The notes below the pieces were generated by a model. The model saw only the letters and a program-made list of their open reading frames with translations. It ran no database searches and was not told the origin of the DNA. Both the position numbers and the translations under genes were made by a program. From NCBI GenBank assembly GCA_006538405.1, contig BJKQ01000004.1, positions 2,170,001 through 2,234,000 of the forward strand: a stretch of DNA of 64,000 bases, read 5' to 3'. This DNA is from Hansfordia pulvinata. Taxonomy: Eukaryota; Ascomycota; Sordariomycetes; Xylariales. This document shows, in pieces, positions 21,769 to 33,210 of this stretch (position 1 is its first letter; every line of letters begins with the position of its first letter).

Positions 21769-23180
21769 CTAGAGCTCCAGAGGAGCCTGCTCAGAGGTGA
21801 ACGCGGGGCGGGCCGGGGCCCCGTTCGCCTCCGCCGCCGCCGCGGACTCGGGCACGTTTAGCGAGCCCATGGGCCAGGTCTGGTCGTGGCCCGGCTGCCA
21901 GTCGTAGCCGGTCCAGATCTGCATCCGCAGCTCCTCGGCCTCGGTGATGCCAAACACGTACAGGAAGTCTTTTTTGTGAGAGAAAGGGGAAAGAAAAATG
22001 TCAGCGCCATTCTAGTTGTTACGGGACATTGGGTGGATCGGGTTATTGTTCCCTGCTGAGTGATGAAGAGTGGGAAAGAAAACAACCCAACTTACTCGTG
22101 CCTTTCTTGGCAGACAGCGCCGGCTCCGTGGCAAAGGGCCCGGCGAGCGTGTGCCACTTGTCGCTCCAGCTCTCGCCGTCGAAGCTCTTGAGGCGGTAGT
22201 GCGAGTCCCCGCGGGCCGCCCAGCCGACAATGTCGATCTTGCCGGGCGCCCAGTGGGCCACCTTGGGCGTCTCGACGAAGCTGCCGCCCAGGCTCTCCCA
22301 CCCCTTGTACTGGTGCCCGTCCCAGTACAGGTGGCGCAGCTGGCCGTCCGCCGCGCTGACGGCCCAGACGTCCAGCCGCCCGGGGCCCCACGAGGTCGCG
22401 CCCGGGTTGCCCACAAACGGCCCGCCGCCCAGGTCCTCCCACGCCGACCAGTCGCCGTCCTCCTGCTGGTAGTACCGGTGCAGCAGCGACCCGTTCTCGG
22501 CGCTGATGCCCACCACGTCGAGCCGCCCCGCGCCCCACGACACGACGGCCGGCGCGCTGCCAAAGTCGCCCCCAAGGTCCTCCCACCCCTCGCCCTCGGG
22601 GAACCAGGCCTCGCCCGTCCACGCCTTGTGCGAGTAGGAGCCCTCGTGCGACCACACGACAATGTCCAGGCGCTCGTCGCCCCACGACGCCGTCGCCAGC
22701 GCGCCCGCCCCCGCCTCGCCGTGGCCCAGGTCCTCCCCGGCGCCCTCCCACGAGGGCCCCCAGGCGCCGCCGCCAAAGTACTTGTGGCGCACCTTGTCGT
22801 CCTCGTCCACGTAGACGATGTCCAGGCGGCCCTCGCCCCAAGACGAGACGGCCGGGCAGGTGCCCCCCGACAAGGCGGCCGGGATGCGCTCCACGGACCC
22901 GGCCCCGGTGCCCGCGGGCTGCCAGTCCCAGCCCGTGTAGAACTTGTGCCACAGGGACAAGTCGTCGGTCACGCCGAACACGTCCAGACGCGGGTCGCCC
23001 CACGAGGTGGTCGAGATGCACGGCACGAGAGCCGTCGCCTAGGTCGAATTGTCAGTCAACCTGAGGGGCTCCTCTTCGTGGGTGATGAGGGAAATCAGCG
23101 AAGAGAATGGGGGCCAGAGGTATATCGTGTCTTACCGTCGAGGCGAACAGCATGGCGCTAGCCTTCTTCCAAGAACTCAT
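21769..23180 (-). CDS. PLL-like seven-bladed beta-propeller lectin
   Basis: Three exons on the minus strand (23180-23136, 23038-22096, 21968-21769) encode 395 aa. The introns are 97 and 127 nt, and phases fit. The short first exon (MSSWKKASAMLFAST) plus ATALVPC may be a signal peptide. The body is a tandem array of about 45-50 residue repeats with the pattern SWG..RLD(V/I)...(L)HK....W...WEDLGG. I count seven, the last encoded in the third exon (LYVFGITEAEELRMQIWTGYDW). This matches the Photorhabdus PLL-type propeller lectins, which bind fucose or O-methylated sugars between blades. Sugar specificity cannot be read here. The likely role is glycan binding in defence or host contact. A TATA-like element lies about 90 nt upstream. 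Confidence 0.8.
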
Positions 23181-24514
23181 CTTCGTTTGCTAACGTGTTC
23201 CCGGGGATCGAGAGCAAGAGTGGGTGAGGAGGAAGAAGGCCGACTCGGGTGACAGACATGATCCCGTCTTATTTATACGCATCCCGCACATCTGACACCC
23301 TCCTGAGATGGAAGCCTGGGTCGCCTGTGTGGCCTGAAGCTCCCAGGCATAGCAAAGGCCCTTTCGAGCTGATGCCGTTGGCAGGGACCCCCGTCCCCCT
23401 TTGGCCATGATGCAAGACAACACAAGGTCTTGCCCGGACACGGCAACGCCCGCGGCGCCGATGCGAGCTGAAAGACGTGCCGAATAGGGTCAAGAGAGCG
23501 GGGCCGGGCAGCGCGCCCACACGGAGGCGTTTCCGCGCGGTGTGAAAACTGGAGGGCTGGGGGCAAGTGGCCGCGCACAGCGGTCGCACAGGGAGAGACA
23601 TCGTGGGCCTTGCCGTCATTTTCTCAGTCCCGTCTCTCTCTCGTGGGGCAGCGGCGCCAATGGATCGAGACCCATCATGCAAAGGCGGCTTGAGACCTGC
23701 AGATGCGCCGGGGCGGCAGCGGCCCGTAGATCACCTACAAGCCCCACTGATATGTGTGATCTGACGTGACCCGTCGCTGAGGCTATCGAGCGAACGCCTA
23801 CGAGTATGCGGGGACGGGCCGGGCGCCACAGTCTGGTGAGTGGATGGGAGGGAGAAGCAAGGCGAGACTGCGAGGGATTGGAGGCCCCCGAGCTAACCGC
23901 CGCGCTGGTGCCCATTCGTCGGATCGCGCGCTTTTGAGTGCCTCACCAGTCGTCTTCAGGCTTCGAGGAGTGGAAACACGCATGATAGATTGGTCTCTTC
24001 GAGACTCCTTGACGCAGCGATTGTTTCCCCAGACTCAAACACGCGTCTCTCCATCTTTGCCTTCGGGGAGCAGCGCGCCGCCTCCGAATGTGCCCCCCCT
24101 CACCACCGCGCTGCCGGGATAGCGTTGCCGGCGGCGTCAATCCGGACGGGCCAGCTCGGCAGATCTGGGCTGAGCTATGGGTCCTCTGTGGGAGCTTCAC
24201 CAGTCTAACTAGAATCCACGATAACCAGCCACTACTCGTAGTGGCCTCTGGATTCGTGCCTGCATCCCTCTCTGCAAGTGCTAGAACGACTTCGCCCGCC
24301 CTCGAGCTCGGCGCAACTGAAGCTAAAGAATCTTTAGATACTCGTACACGTGGGAAGGGGACGCTGTGCTGCCGGCGAATCAACTGGACGCCTGGAGTTA
24401 GTCGAACGTAACGAGAGGAGTGCAGTTGTAACGTCACAGAAAGGGTGGGATTCTTGTATTGGCAATGCGTTCGTGATGTTAATCAGAAAGATGACGTGAC
24501 AAGTCTGACGGCAA
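23181..24514. other. Lectin promoter region and RAD2 3' flank
   Basis: No gene is seen. It contains a TATA-like element at 23270-23277 and TACGAGTA-type motifs near 23801 and 24228-24345. Several frames of about 100 codons are open, but none has a recognisable product. Confidence 0.5.
23270..23277 (-). promoter_or_regulatory. Putative TATA box of the lectin gene
   Basis: On the minus strand the sequence reads TATAAATA, 90 nt upstream of the lectin ATG at 23180. It is a strong match in sequence and spacing. Confidence 0.55.
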
Positions 24515-27500
24515 TTAGGACCGTCTTATGGCTTTGTTGCCCCGAGAGGCTGCCTTCCCTTTGCCTCTGCCTTTGCGCGTGGTCCCACTGGCTGACGCCC
24601 CCTCTCCGGCACCGTCAGATGCGTGATAATCACCATCGCCATCGCCATCGGCCTCGAGTCCCTCGTCACGTCTAGAACTATCGGGTTTCCGGGCGGTCCT
24701 CTTCGTGGTTCTGCCTGTGCCCGTAGCTGCAGTCGTATTGCTAGCACCAGCCTCGATTTGTGGATCTTCAAATGGCGCCGGTGCCAAGTCCTCAACGACC
24801 TTATTTGCCCTGAGCTTGTTGACGGCCTCCTTCATGCGCTTGCTACTCTGCACTCTCTGTCTGGGCGCAAATGCTTCTTGATCTGTTGCCGCGCTACCAT
24901 CACCGCCGTTGTGTCCTGAAGCATGGCCTGTCGGTCGCCGAGTACCTGTGCCCACGCTCCCCTCAAAGAAGCGAGTAATGTTACTCTGGGTTCCCTCGAT
25001 CTCACGACGGTTCATGTCGCGAACCACGGGCACCAAGACCTCGTCCGTTCGCTCCTGACTCCAGCCAATAGTGGACATCAAGAAGCGGCGCAGACCATCC
25101 ACATCGGGTACACCCCATTCAAACGGCTGAGGTGAGCGATCGACATCGGGCTGAAGATAGGCGTCGAACACTGCGGGGTTCGGGAAAGAAGGCGGAAGGA
25201 ACAGCTTAGTGCCTTGCGATCGCCTGAACTTGCGCCGGAACACCGAATCTTTGTCGGCTTCTTTGGGTCGGTTGTGCACCTGGACATCAGTCCACCACTC
25301 GCGGAAATTGGCCATGCCCTCCCGACCAGGGAACTCGGACAAGATTTCAACAGCGGAGACGGGGCCAATCCCCGGGAGACCCTCGGTGTAGTCGGACCCC
25401 AGAAGGTGGGCGATCGAGATGAGTTGTTCTCGCGAAAGCGACAACTCCTTTTCCAGGTCTTTGCCCAAGTAGCACTCCACGAATTTGTTGCTGTTGAACA
25501 TGTTCTTGTATACACGAGTGCCTCCAAACAGAAAAATGTCCGAGTCGTCCGTCACAATGCCATCGACAAGGCCTTGATCGACAAGCTCAGCACATTGCGC
25601 TTCAGCCTCCATGGGAGCTGTGATGTAGGGGATACCGAAGAACCGAAGAAGTGCTTGGCACTCGGTGATCATGATCTGAGTGACTTCGTCAGCATCGCGC
25701 CTGTCTTTCTTTTGCTGGTTTCGAAGCGCCTTCAGTTCTTGCTCGTAGGCCTCGATGTTTTCCTGCTCGGACTTTCGGTTGAGCGAGCTTGCGAAACGGG
25801 CGTGCTCTTCGGCCTCTTGTGCCATCTGTGTGAGGAGTTCTTCTTCCTCTGGATCACTGAACTCATCATCGTCTTCACCAAAGATCACATCTTGCGGGTC
25901 CTCAGGAACGGCTGCCGGAGCTGCCGGATCGGCCGGATCAGCGATCACCTCAAATTGCGCCTTTTCGGGCTCTTGTTGAGGCTCGAGTGCAGTCTCGGCA
26001 CCAGGCTCCTGAACGTGCTGGAGCATGCTGACGTCCTCAAAGTCAGGTTCTGGAGACTCCTCCGCGTCAGTCTGCACCTCCAGATCTTGGGCAGAATCGT
26101 CTTGACCATTCGCGTCTTCGGCCGCTTGGGGCTGGGGAGACACTTCTGTGGGCTTTGGATCTGTCACCGTCTTCTCGATGATCTCTGTCGCCGATTCAGA
26201 ACTCCCCTGCAAAGCATTTGCGTTCCGGGTGTTCTCATTGTCGTGGATTGTTGAAGCCTCGGGAGGGTTGAGTTTTGTTTGAGTTGCTGGTGACAAGCGT
26301 GGCGCCATGGCTGGCGAGTTGGACCTGACAGTGCTTTGTCTTTGGGCTGGAGGGGGATCGACCACCTCCACATCACTGCCCTCGTCAGATGACTCGATCT
26401 CAATAATGGCATCTTTTTTGCGGCGCCTTGCCTCCTCCTCGGCTGCCTGTCTGTCCGCTGCGTTCATCTCGTCCTCCAGCTCGCGCTGCTCCTTCATTTT
26501 GTCTCGAATGTCCCCCTCGTCGGGGATCATCCAAGGAGGAAGAGGTCGAGCAGTTTCTTCATCCTCGTTCTCGACCACGAACCCCCCGGCTTCGCTCTGA
26601 GCATCCTCTGCTCGTTCGAACCCACCGGCCATTTCATCGTCCACGTGAGGATTTGTGTTGCTATCTTGCACTTGCGGCTTTTTCGTCGACTGTGTCTTTT
26701 GAGGGGCTAATAGCCCAGCCTTCCAGCTCAGTTTCTCGAAAGGGAGGGGGCCATCAAATGGATTCTTGACATTCGCGGCCGGTGCTGGCGGGGGAACAGG
26801 CCTGGAGGCAGCCACGGTCTTCTTCTTCTTCCTTGCCGCATTCAATGCCGCTTTGAGGTCGTCATCGCTGTCGCTATCAGCAGGATTTGCCTTCCTTTTT
26901 GGGACTGCGGCATTTGCTCTATTGTTCACAATGTGAGCAATCATACTGCCACTGGCTGGAGTGACTGGCTTGGGCTTGGCCACAGCCTGCTGGTTCCATT
27001 CTGGGGCGGGCACGTCTTCAAATTCGATGTCTTCGTCTTCTTCTTTGTCTCCTTGATGTTGGTTTCTCATGGACATCTCAATCGCACGATTCACGTCCTC
27101 TTCTTCATCGTTCGCCAGATTGGCATCGTTGTTGTGTGATCCAAACAGGCCATCCACTGCTGCCGTGGAGAAGTCCCCGCCAACGAAAAGAGAGTTATCT
27201 TCTTCATCGACGGGAGCGACTTCGTTCTCTGAGGTCTCGGCGACATGATGAGCGCCAGGTCGTGGTAGGCGGTTCAACCCTTGAATTGGAACATCTTCGA
27301 AATCTTCGTCCTCCTCTTGATATTCCTCTTCTTTGGGCTGGAATTGAAAGTCGAGCGCATCGACGTCAATGGGCTTATGAATCTCGCCACGGTCTCGTTC
27401 CTTACTAACGACTCCAAGAGCCCAGCCGCCCTCGGCGCCTTCGTTCCGGACCAGGATGTACTCGCGATCCTTCTCTCCAGCGACGCGGGCATTGACACCG

Positions 27501-28414
27501 AGAGTCAAGTCGGTGCCAGTCATGCCGGCTTCTTGCATCAGTCTTTGTGTCAGATGGTTTCTCTCCTTGACTCTCTCGATCTGGAAGCGAGAGAATGCCA
27601 TTCTGTCAGGAAACATGTCGTCCAGCTGTTCCTTCGTGTGGCCCATCCTTAGCCGACTTCGCATCCTCGCTGCGTTAAGAATGTTGTAACGGTCAGCTGG
27701 CGGGAGGCTCTTGAAGAACTCGCCTTCAAAATCGATCTTGCTGAAGTCGTACAGGTTGATATCTTCGCCGCTGTTGAACTGGCGAGCGTACTCCTCGAGC
27801 TCGTCTATACTCATGATGCGAGGGTCTTCGGGCTTGCCCATGCCCTCGATACCACGGTCCATTTCAGGAAGATGGTAGGCGTCCTGCTTGAAGAACTTGC
27901 GACTCTTCTGCCGCTCCTGCTGATCCATTCCCAGCTCGTCCACGTAGACGAGTGTGCTTTCATCTGGGAGCTCCTCGGCGTGCTCGGTCTGCGGATCGGG
28001 ACCCGCGTCGGCTTGTCGCTCCCGCTCGAGCCTGCGGCGTCGCTTGTCGGCATCGTCCTCGGCAATTCGCTGCATCTGAACGGCAAGTAGCTTGCCGGCA
28101 GTGCGTACAGCATCTTCGCGCCTCCCCTCCCTTCTCCGCTTGCGGCCGGCGATAGTCTGACGCTTCAAGGCAGGAGCGCCGCCGTCAAAGACGAAGACTG
28201 GGCGTATGCCGAACCAAAGTAGTTTGCATATGCGGCGGAAGAAGCCGACAACATGGGAGTTGCGCAATGCATTGCCCTCTTTATCTCGCACGGCCTTGAG
28301 AAACTGGTAGATCCAGATGGAGGCATCGACAGCCAGGCGTTTACGGTTCAGAGTGGCGAGATTGGTGGGACGGGCACATGGCTGGATGACGTTCCAAAGG
28401 CCGTTCACACCCAT
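24515..28414 (-). CDS. RAD2: XPG/Rad2-family nucleotide excision repair endonuclease
   Basis: An intronless 1299-aa frame on the minus strand. The N-terminal XPG domain (residues 1 to about 100) starts MGVNGLWNVIQPCARP and includes RLAVDASIWIYQF and PVFVFDGGAPALKR. A long acidic, poorly conserved spacer (about 130-880) carries Glu/Asp and Ser stretches, typical of XPG/Rad2 as opposed to FEN1 or EXO1. The internal XPG domain (about 915-1030) has MEAEAQCAEL and VTDDSDIFLFG with the catalytic acidic residues. It is followed by the helix-hairpin-helix region LLGSDYTEGLPGIG. The C-terminus is basic and ends in an RGKGKAASRGNKA-type nuclear-localisation tail. It makes the 3' incision in nucleotide excision repair in the nucleus. 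It is divergent from the NAA38 gene. Confidence 0.95.
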   Translation of the reverse strand: MGVNGLWNVIQPCARPTNLATLNRKRLAVDASIWIYQFLKAVRDKEGNALRNSHVVGFFRRICKLLWFGIRPVFVFDGGAPALKRQTIAGRKRRREGRREDAVRTAGKLLAVQMQRIAEDDADKRRRRLERERQADAGPDPQTEHAEELPDESTLVYVDELGMDQQERQKSRKFFKQDAYHLPEMDRGIEGMGKPEDPRIMSIDELEEYARQFNSGEDINLYDFSKIDFEGEFFKSLPPADRYNILNAARMRSRLRMGHTKEQLDDMFPDRMAFSRFQIERVKERNHLTQRLMQEAGMTGTDLTLGVNARVAGEKDREYILVRNEGAEGGWALGVVSKERDRGEIHKPIDVDALDFQFQPKEEEYQEEDEDFEDVPIQGLNRLPRPGAHHVAETSENEVAPVDEEDNSLFVGGDFSTAAVDGLFGSHNNDANLANDEEEDVNRAIEMSMRNQHQGDKEEDEDIEFEDVPAPEWNQQAVAKPKPVTPASGSMIAHIVNNRANAAVPKRKANPADSDSDDDLKAALNAARKKKKTVAASRPVPPPAPAANVKNPFDGPLPFEKLSWKAGLLAPQKTQSTKKPQVQDSNTNPHVDDEMAGGFERAEDAQSEAGGFVVENEDEETARPLPPWMIPDEGDIRDKMKEQRELEDEMNAADRQAAEEEARRRKKDAIIEIESSDEGSDVEVVDPPPAQRQSTVRSNSPAMAPRLSPATQTKLNPPEASTIHDNENTRNANALQGSSESATEIIEKTVTDPKPTEVSPQPQAAEDANGQDDSAQDLEVQTDAEESPEPDFEDVSMLQHVQEPGAETALEPQQEPEKAQFEVIADPADPAAPAAVPEDPQDVIFGEDDDEFSDPEEEELLTQMAQEAEEHARFASSLNRKSEQENIEAYEQELKALRNQQKKDRRDADEVTQIMITECQALLRFFGIPYITAPMEAEAQCAELVDQGLVDGIVTDDSDIFLFGGTRVYKNMFNSNKFVECYLGKDLEKELSLSREQLISIAHLLGSDYTEGLPGIGPVSAVEILSEFPGREGMANFREWWTDVQVHNRPKEADKDSVFRRKFRRSQGTKLFLPPSFPNPAVFDAYLQPDVDRSPQPFEWGVPDVDGLRRFLMSTIGWSQERTDEVLVPVVRDMNRREIEGTQSNITRFFEGSVGTGTRRPTGHASGHNGGDGSAATDQEAFAPRQRVQSSKRMKEAVNKLRANKVVEDLAPAPFEDPQIEAGASNTTAATGTGRTTKRTARKPDSSRRDEGLEADGDGDGDYHASDGAGEGASASGTTRKGRGKGKAASRGNKAIRRS

Positions 28415-28543
28415 GATGGCTGAGCTCTCACGAGGGCGGGCAGGGGGTCAGAGCTCCTGTGTCGACCAAGTCAAGCAGGCCGTGGCCAACACCGTAGTGT
28501 CGACCCACTGGCACCAGAGTCGAGACAGACCAAAGCAATCTTG

Positions 28544-28564
28544 GGGGGGGGGGGGGGGGGGGGG
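28544..28564. repeat. G21 homopolymer
   Basis: A run of 21 guanines about 130 bp upstream of the RAD2 start codon. Confidence 0.9.
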
Positions 28565-29045
28565 TTGTGTACGACTGGCTGCGAGTCTGTTGGCAGTCAC
28601 GATTTTGGCGGATACATGAGACGATTGAGGAGCCTCTGTGCCAGGCTCAAGGCATCAGACGCGGGCGGATTGGGCAGGACCGATGTTGCGGTGGCACAAA
28701 GACGAAGCCAACAGCGATCGGAGCGGTCGGGGCTGGCAACAGCCGGCTGGGATAGAGAAGGGTCTGTGCGATGGCCGCAGGGCTTCGGGTGTGACCCAGC
28801 GCGACTGGAGCAGCTTGTTGTTGCGGCGGAGATGCCTGGTGGTGAGGGTGTCACGATGCGAATGGCCAGCAGAGGAAGCGTGCCACGTAGAAGTACCTTC
28901 GGTACTCTTGGGTCACGCTGTGGACGCGAACAGAACCGCAGTGATGACGTTGCGGCCGGCGATGAGTCGACGCTAATAACATAAAAAGGCACTACTGATG
29001 CCGCCTCATCAATTGAAACGCGGTCCTGTCGCGGTTGCCTAACTT

Positions 29046-29086
29046 AGTGGTCGTCGCTGCGCGGGGGACAAGCAGCGACGACCACT
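29046..29086. repeat. Perfect 15-bp inverted repeat with 11-nt loop
   Basis: Left arm AGTGGTCGTCGCTGC (29046-29060) and right arm GCAGCGACGACCACT (29072-29086) are exact reverse complements separated by GCGGGGGACAA. It sits between divergent RAD2 and NAA38, 300 nt before the NAA38 start. It could be a protein-binding palindrome or a cruciform. No T-run follows, so it does not look like a transcription terminator. Confidence 0.9.
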
Positions 29087-29386
29087 GTCACTCTGCACCT
29101 TTGGTCAGGTGACGAGTACCTGCACACACCTAGCCCGCTGTGCAGGGCCACCGCTTATCGATACGCGTCTCCCGCCAACATCATCCCCCCCTTCGAATGC
29201 ACCCCGCCGCGATTCCCGCCGCGACAGCTCCAGCACCATTACGCCGCCCCCCTCGCGATACTGCGACTTTATTGGTTAATCCTTTATCATCAGAGGCTCT
29301 ATTTTCTGAGCGACGTAAAAGATTCAGATCGGGTGGGCTCTGTCTTGCGTTCCGAGGAGCATCACTTCACTACTTTCCGGCTTGCC

Positions 29387-29867
29387 ATGGATTCCGAGCA
29401 ACCACTTGACCTGTCCAATGAGAAGGACGCGGAGCTTGCTGCTGAAAAGCTCGAATCGGAGGCGTTCCTCCGCTCCCTGATCAACAAGACTCTGCGCGTC
29501 CTCACCACCGACGGCCGGACCTTCATCGGCACCTTCAAGTGCACGGATCCGGTGTGTTGAACCTCTGCCGTGTTTTCTTTGCTCCTCGAGTGCAAATGTT
29601 CTGACAGGATTGCTGGCTTACCTTACATAGAACAGCAACGTCATACTATCTCTCACGTATGAGTATCGCCAGCCGTCGCCGCAGAAAATTGCCGAGGCCG
29701 CTGCCAAAGCCGAAGGTGGCACTGTCAAAGCCGATATGACCTCCCGCTATCTTGGCCTGGTGGTGATTCCCGGCCAGCATATTACCAAGATTGAGGTCGA
29801 GGAGTTCGTCAGCCAGATCAAGAGCCGGTCTATTCTCGCGCGCCGCGACCTCTACCCTCAGCGCTGA
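29387..29867 (+). CDS. NAA38: NatC N-terminal acetyltransferase auxiliary subunit, LSM-domain protein (NAA38/Mak31-like)
   Basis: Two exons (29387-29551 and 29631-29867) encode 133 aa. The 79-nt intron is phase 0 and splits TDP from NSNV. The Sm/LSM fold is clear: LINKTLRVLTTDGRTFIGTFKCTD (Sm1) in exon 1, and SNVILSL followed by LGLVVIPGQHITKIEV (Sm2) in exon 2. The combination of DGRTFIG, CTD and GLVVIPGQHI fits the LSMD1/NAA38 subfamily better than spliceosomal LSM1-8. It is a small auxiliary subunit of the ribosome-associated NatC complex with Naa30 and Naa35, which acetylates N-terminal Met before hydrophobic residues. The linker between Sm1 and Sm2 (SPQKIAEAAAKAEGG) is longer than in core LSM proteins. 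Confidence 0.88.
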
Positions 29868-32079
29868 GCAGCATACTCCCCGAGAAAGAAGACATCTCCT
29901 GCGTTCTAGGCCCTACACGCGGCTGTCAGTCTCTTCGCGGGGATCGCGGAACGCTGCAGAAACGAAACCGACCGTCTGAAAGATTAGGGGCACGATCATG
30001 TGCCGCCCGGGAATAACCTCGCAATCGCCTTTTGCGTCGGTACTCCGCTTTCTCGGCCTGGCACAAGTTTCGGGTTGGGGTGGAGTCGGCCGGCTGCCGT
30101 TCCCGCCATCTGACCCCCTTCCAGATTCCGCGCTATGACAATAGGTGAGCTTCGGTTTGCCAAGCTTGGGTAGAACGAAATTGGCATGTTGAACCTCTGA
30201 AACTACTTGAGGGGTAGAGTCGAAGCTTATCGGCTGCGAAAAGCCGGCAGCTTGCGCCTAAACGTTTGTGGTTCCGAGTTGGCTCAACCACGCGCCGGGA
30301 GCATTGAAGGCCGACAGAAATCATGCCTGCGAACTACTGACGGAGGACCGCCTGTCAACAGCGGCACGGGGCCACTGTCAGTCAGCACGAGCCCCGAACA
30401 GGTCGGAGCGAGTCAAGTCATTGTAGGGGCGAAGGCCCGCGAGACTAGGACCTGGGTAGCTCTCGCATCGCCAGCGGAGCGAAGCTGAGTGGAGATCGAC
30501 GTTATCGTCCATTAGCCACGTCACCTCCACTTCTACTGGATACAGTGACTTTACTGAACGACGACAAGCCAGACCTGCAGGAGCACCATGGTCGTTCTTA
30601 TATCATCAATCAAGCAGCTCACGAATGGGACATACTGCCGTTCTTTTTGATTTGTGCTTACTGCACTCTGCTGAAGTGTGGTGATGTTCCAGCTGTCAAC
30701 GCCGTGTGAACCACTGGGCAGCATATTGGTCATGGTGATTGGGCATATAATTTGAAAGCCGTCTTGGGGTTTTCTGCGCGACTACTGAACGGCGGCCTTT
30801 CCGTTCGTGAGGCGATAGTTTCTCTTGAAGTATATCGGCCGGGCAATGAACACTTACTGCCTTTGTGACAAGCATTGAACTCCGAAGAAGAGGGAAAGGG
30901 GCAATAGGGGGGGAGGGGATTGGCGCACGGAAAAGCGAAGTAACCCATCGTCAACTCGGGCATGGCAGTCTGACACTGCATGATGCGGCGGCCGTGTGCT
31001 GATAGCGACACCTACAGCCGGATCACCTGGCAAATGGCAAAGCCATGTCGCCGGATCCGAGCCCTCAGCGCGTGTGGCAGGTCCCATCGTCCACTTCACG
31101 TGGGAAATGCAGCGAGCTGTGGCCTATCAAGCATCATCGGGCCCCGGGAATCTTCCGCCGTCGACAGGACCCAATCGCATTCCACCACCAGAACACGAGC
31201 GCCGCTGGGCTAGTGGGCACCGCGCGAGGCTTCAGACACGCACTACCACGGGCCGCGGGGCCACCGTGGGCATGACAGCAGCGCGGTTTCTCTGCGGCAG
31301 GCTGTCTGTCTATGGGCCAGGCGCCCCGTTCCTCTTTCTTCCCAAGTCGTCAGCCAGTGGTGCGACGCAAGGGAAGCGGAGGGGGGCTGCAGCCTCCAAG
31401 CAACCTACCTTGCCTACAGATACGGATACGCAGGAACGCGGCTGAGCGTTTTGTCTCTCTTCACATAATATTTCTTTCTGGTGCAACCCGCCCTTGGGAT
31501 CTGTTTTCCTTTGCCGACAGCAGCCGTGGGCCCCTGAGCCAGCCTCGGTCGAATGCGTCTGCTGGGCCATGGAACGCGGGCTATCGGACGTGCCAATTGG
31601 TCTTTGCCTCCCTGCACTCATCGCGCGGATAGCAAGGAGGATAAGGGTACGAGTAGTGGGATGCGACACTTGCGACACGGCTTCGTCGCCAGGCACACGT
31701 GGCAGCGCGAGCCACGTCAGGCAGAAAGGGAACGAATCGGATTGGGACCACCAACAAGCGCCACTTAGAGAAGGAACGAAAGAATATGCCCCTTGCTTTC
31801 ACGGGCAGCTTGTGCTACCGTTGCGGCTCCACTGAGGCTCGAGATGGCGTGAAATGCGTGCAAGCCAGCGGCAGGCTGGCGAGGCTGGATGCAGGCTATG
31901 GGACCATCTGGACCCCCCTTGTAGGTGAACAGGTTCCTTGATTTCCCAACGCGTATTCTAAGCGACTGCAACGTCTGACCCTGCTTATTCACTTCTTCAC
32001 TCATCATCGACGCTGCCTCCAGCAGCAGCAGGAACAAGGAAAAGCAAAAAGGGGAACCGGGAATCGCGAGAATCCGAAT
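29868..32079. other. Spacer between NAA38 and tRNA-Gly
   Basis: No convincing gene. Frames of up to about 150 codons occur on both strands (for example 30996-31445), but they lack domains and overlap each other. One TACGAGTA motif lies near 31648. The T-rich element next to the tRNA 3' end lies at the right edge. Confidence 0.5.
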
Positions 32080-32150
32080 TGCATCAGCCGCGAATCGAAC
32101 GCGGGGCCCATCGATGGCAACGATGGATTTTACCACTAAACCACTGATGC
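32080..32150 (-). tRNA. tRNA-Gly (anticodon GCC)
   Basis: On the minus strand the sequence folds as a 71-nt cloverleaf. The acceptor stem GCATCAG pairs with CTGATGC and the discriminator is A. The D arm contains TGGTTTAGTGG (A box). The anticodon arm CATCG-TTGCCAT-CGATG shows GCC. The T arm CCGCGTTCGATTCGCGG carries the B box GTTCGATTC. No intron is present. Downstream on the minus strand a TTTTT tract (at about 32047-32051) can act as the RNA polymerase III terminator. Confidence 0.95.
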
Positions 32151-33207
32151 TGGAATGCCGAACCGCAGTAGGGCGAACGCCGTTGAGTGATCGGCAACCC
32201 CGCTACAGAGCCCTGTGTCTCCTGTGCCACTCCACACCCGACTAGGGATAGAGGGAACATCTCTTGTCTGCTTCCGCGTCCTGTCGATACGCGTACTGGA
32301 CCCTTTGCCCGTGAGTATACGAGGGCCTCTGGGTGGCGGAGGTGGGTCGCAACCTGTCAGGCGAGTGGTCGCCGTGTCCGGTGGCTTTCGGTGCAGCTGC
32401 ATCTTCTTCATGCGAGCATGCAGATGGAGGGCCACAAGCAGCGGTATGTCCCAGTAGCCAATGCTGGTATTCTGAGATGAGAGCCTGACGGGACTGGCGG
32501 CGGCGAAGGCTCGACTCGACTTGTGAGAAAGGTCCATCTCCTTCGTTCATCTGGGTTCCGAGCCTTACGACTCGTGAGCTGGCAAGGACGACCCGCTGGG
32601 GAAACCCCAGTTCGAGAGTCAGTACGCACGTAATGCCAAAGATCGAAAGTGGAGAGCAGCCCTTTTTCTGGCTTGGAGAGCTATGCGGACGTACATTGCG
32701 GACCACAAGGCTGCCGGCTTGAAGGGAGTCTGGTTCTCTCTCTCTCTCTCTCCTTCACTACAGTCTACCCACCCGCTCGCCCGTCTCCAAGCGTTGGGTA
32801 CCCGCTCTGACTTTTCTCGGGGTCGTCCGTCGCAGACATGACTTGCCTTAGCTCTCGCTGCTACTTAACTCACCTAAGTAGTCGGTGGAGACAGGTTCAG
32901 ATGACAGATATCCTGCCCCTTCACCCGAGGAGCTCGAAAGAGCCTCTCCCGAGTTGACCTTTTTTTTTTTTTTCTTTGCTGATTCACACGGGGCTCTCCG
33001 GCCCCGGCCGTCAGGGAAGCAAAAAAAGGTCCCTTCTTTGCCGCGCCCCGCGCCCCGCGCCCGCCCGACTGCACGTGCCGGGGAGGTTTGCCGGGCCACT
33101 TCGGAGAGCGGGGTTCGGAGCACCCCTGACGTGGGGCGGGGTCGTTCCCGATCATCTCGGCAAGGAGTGGGATGATCGGCGAGCCTTGTCTGTGTGTGTA
33201 CGGCGTA

Positions 33208-33210
<3 letters not shown>

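Larger units (their letters stand above)
28415..29386. other. Divergent promoter region of RAD2 and NAA38
   Basis: About 970 bp between two head-to-head genes. It contains a G21 run (28544-28564) and a perfect 15-bp inverted repeat at 29046-29086. Short open frames lack features. I see no gene. Confidence 0.6.

Noticed and set aside
22070..23161. 363-codon plus-strand frame opposite the lectin
   Set aside because: Shadow of the lectin exon; Val/Arg/Pro-rich without a domain and reading across the lectin introns.
25214..26254. 346-codon plus-strand frame inside RAD2
   Set aside because: Lies opposite the conserved nuclease domain of RAD2 and has no features of its own.
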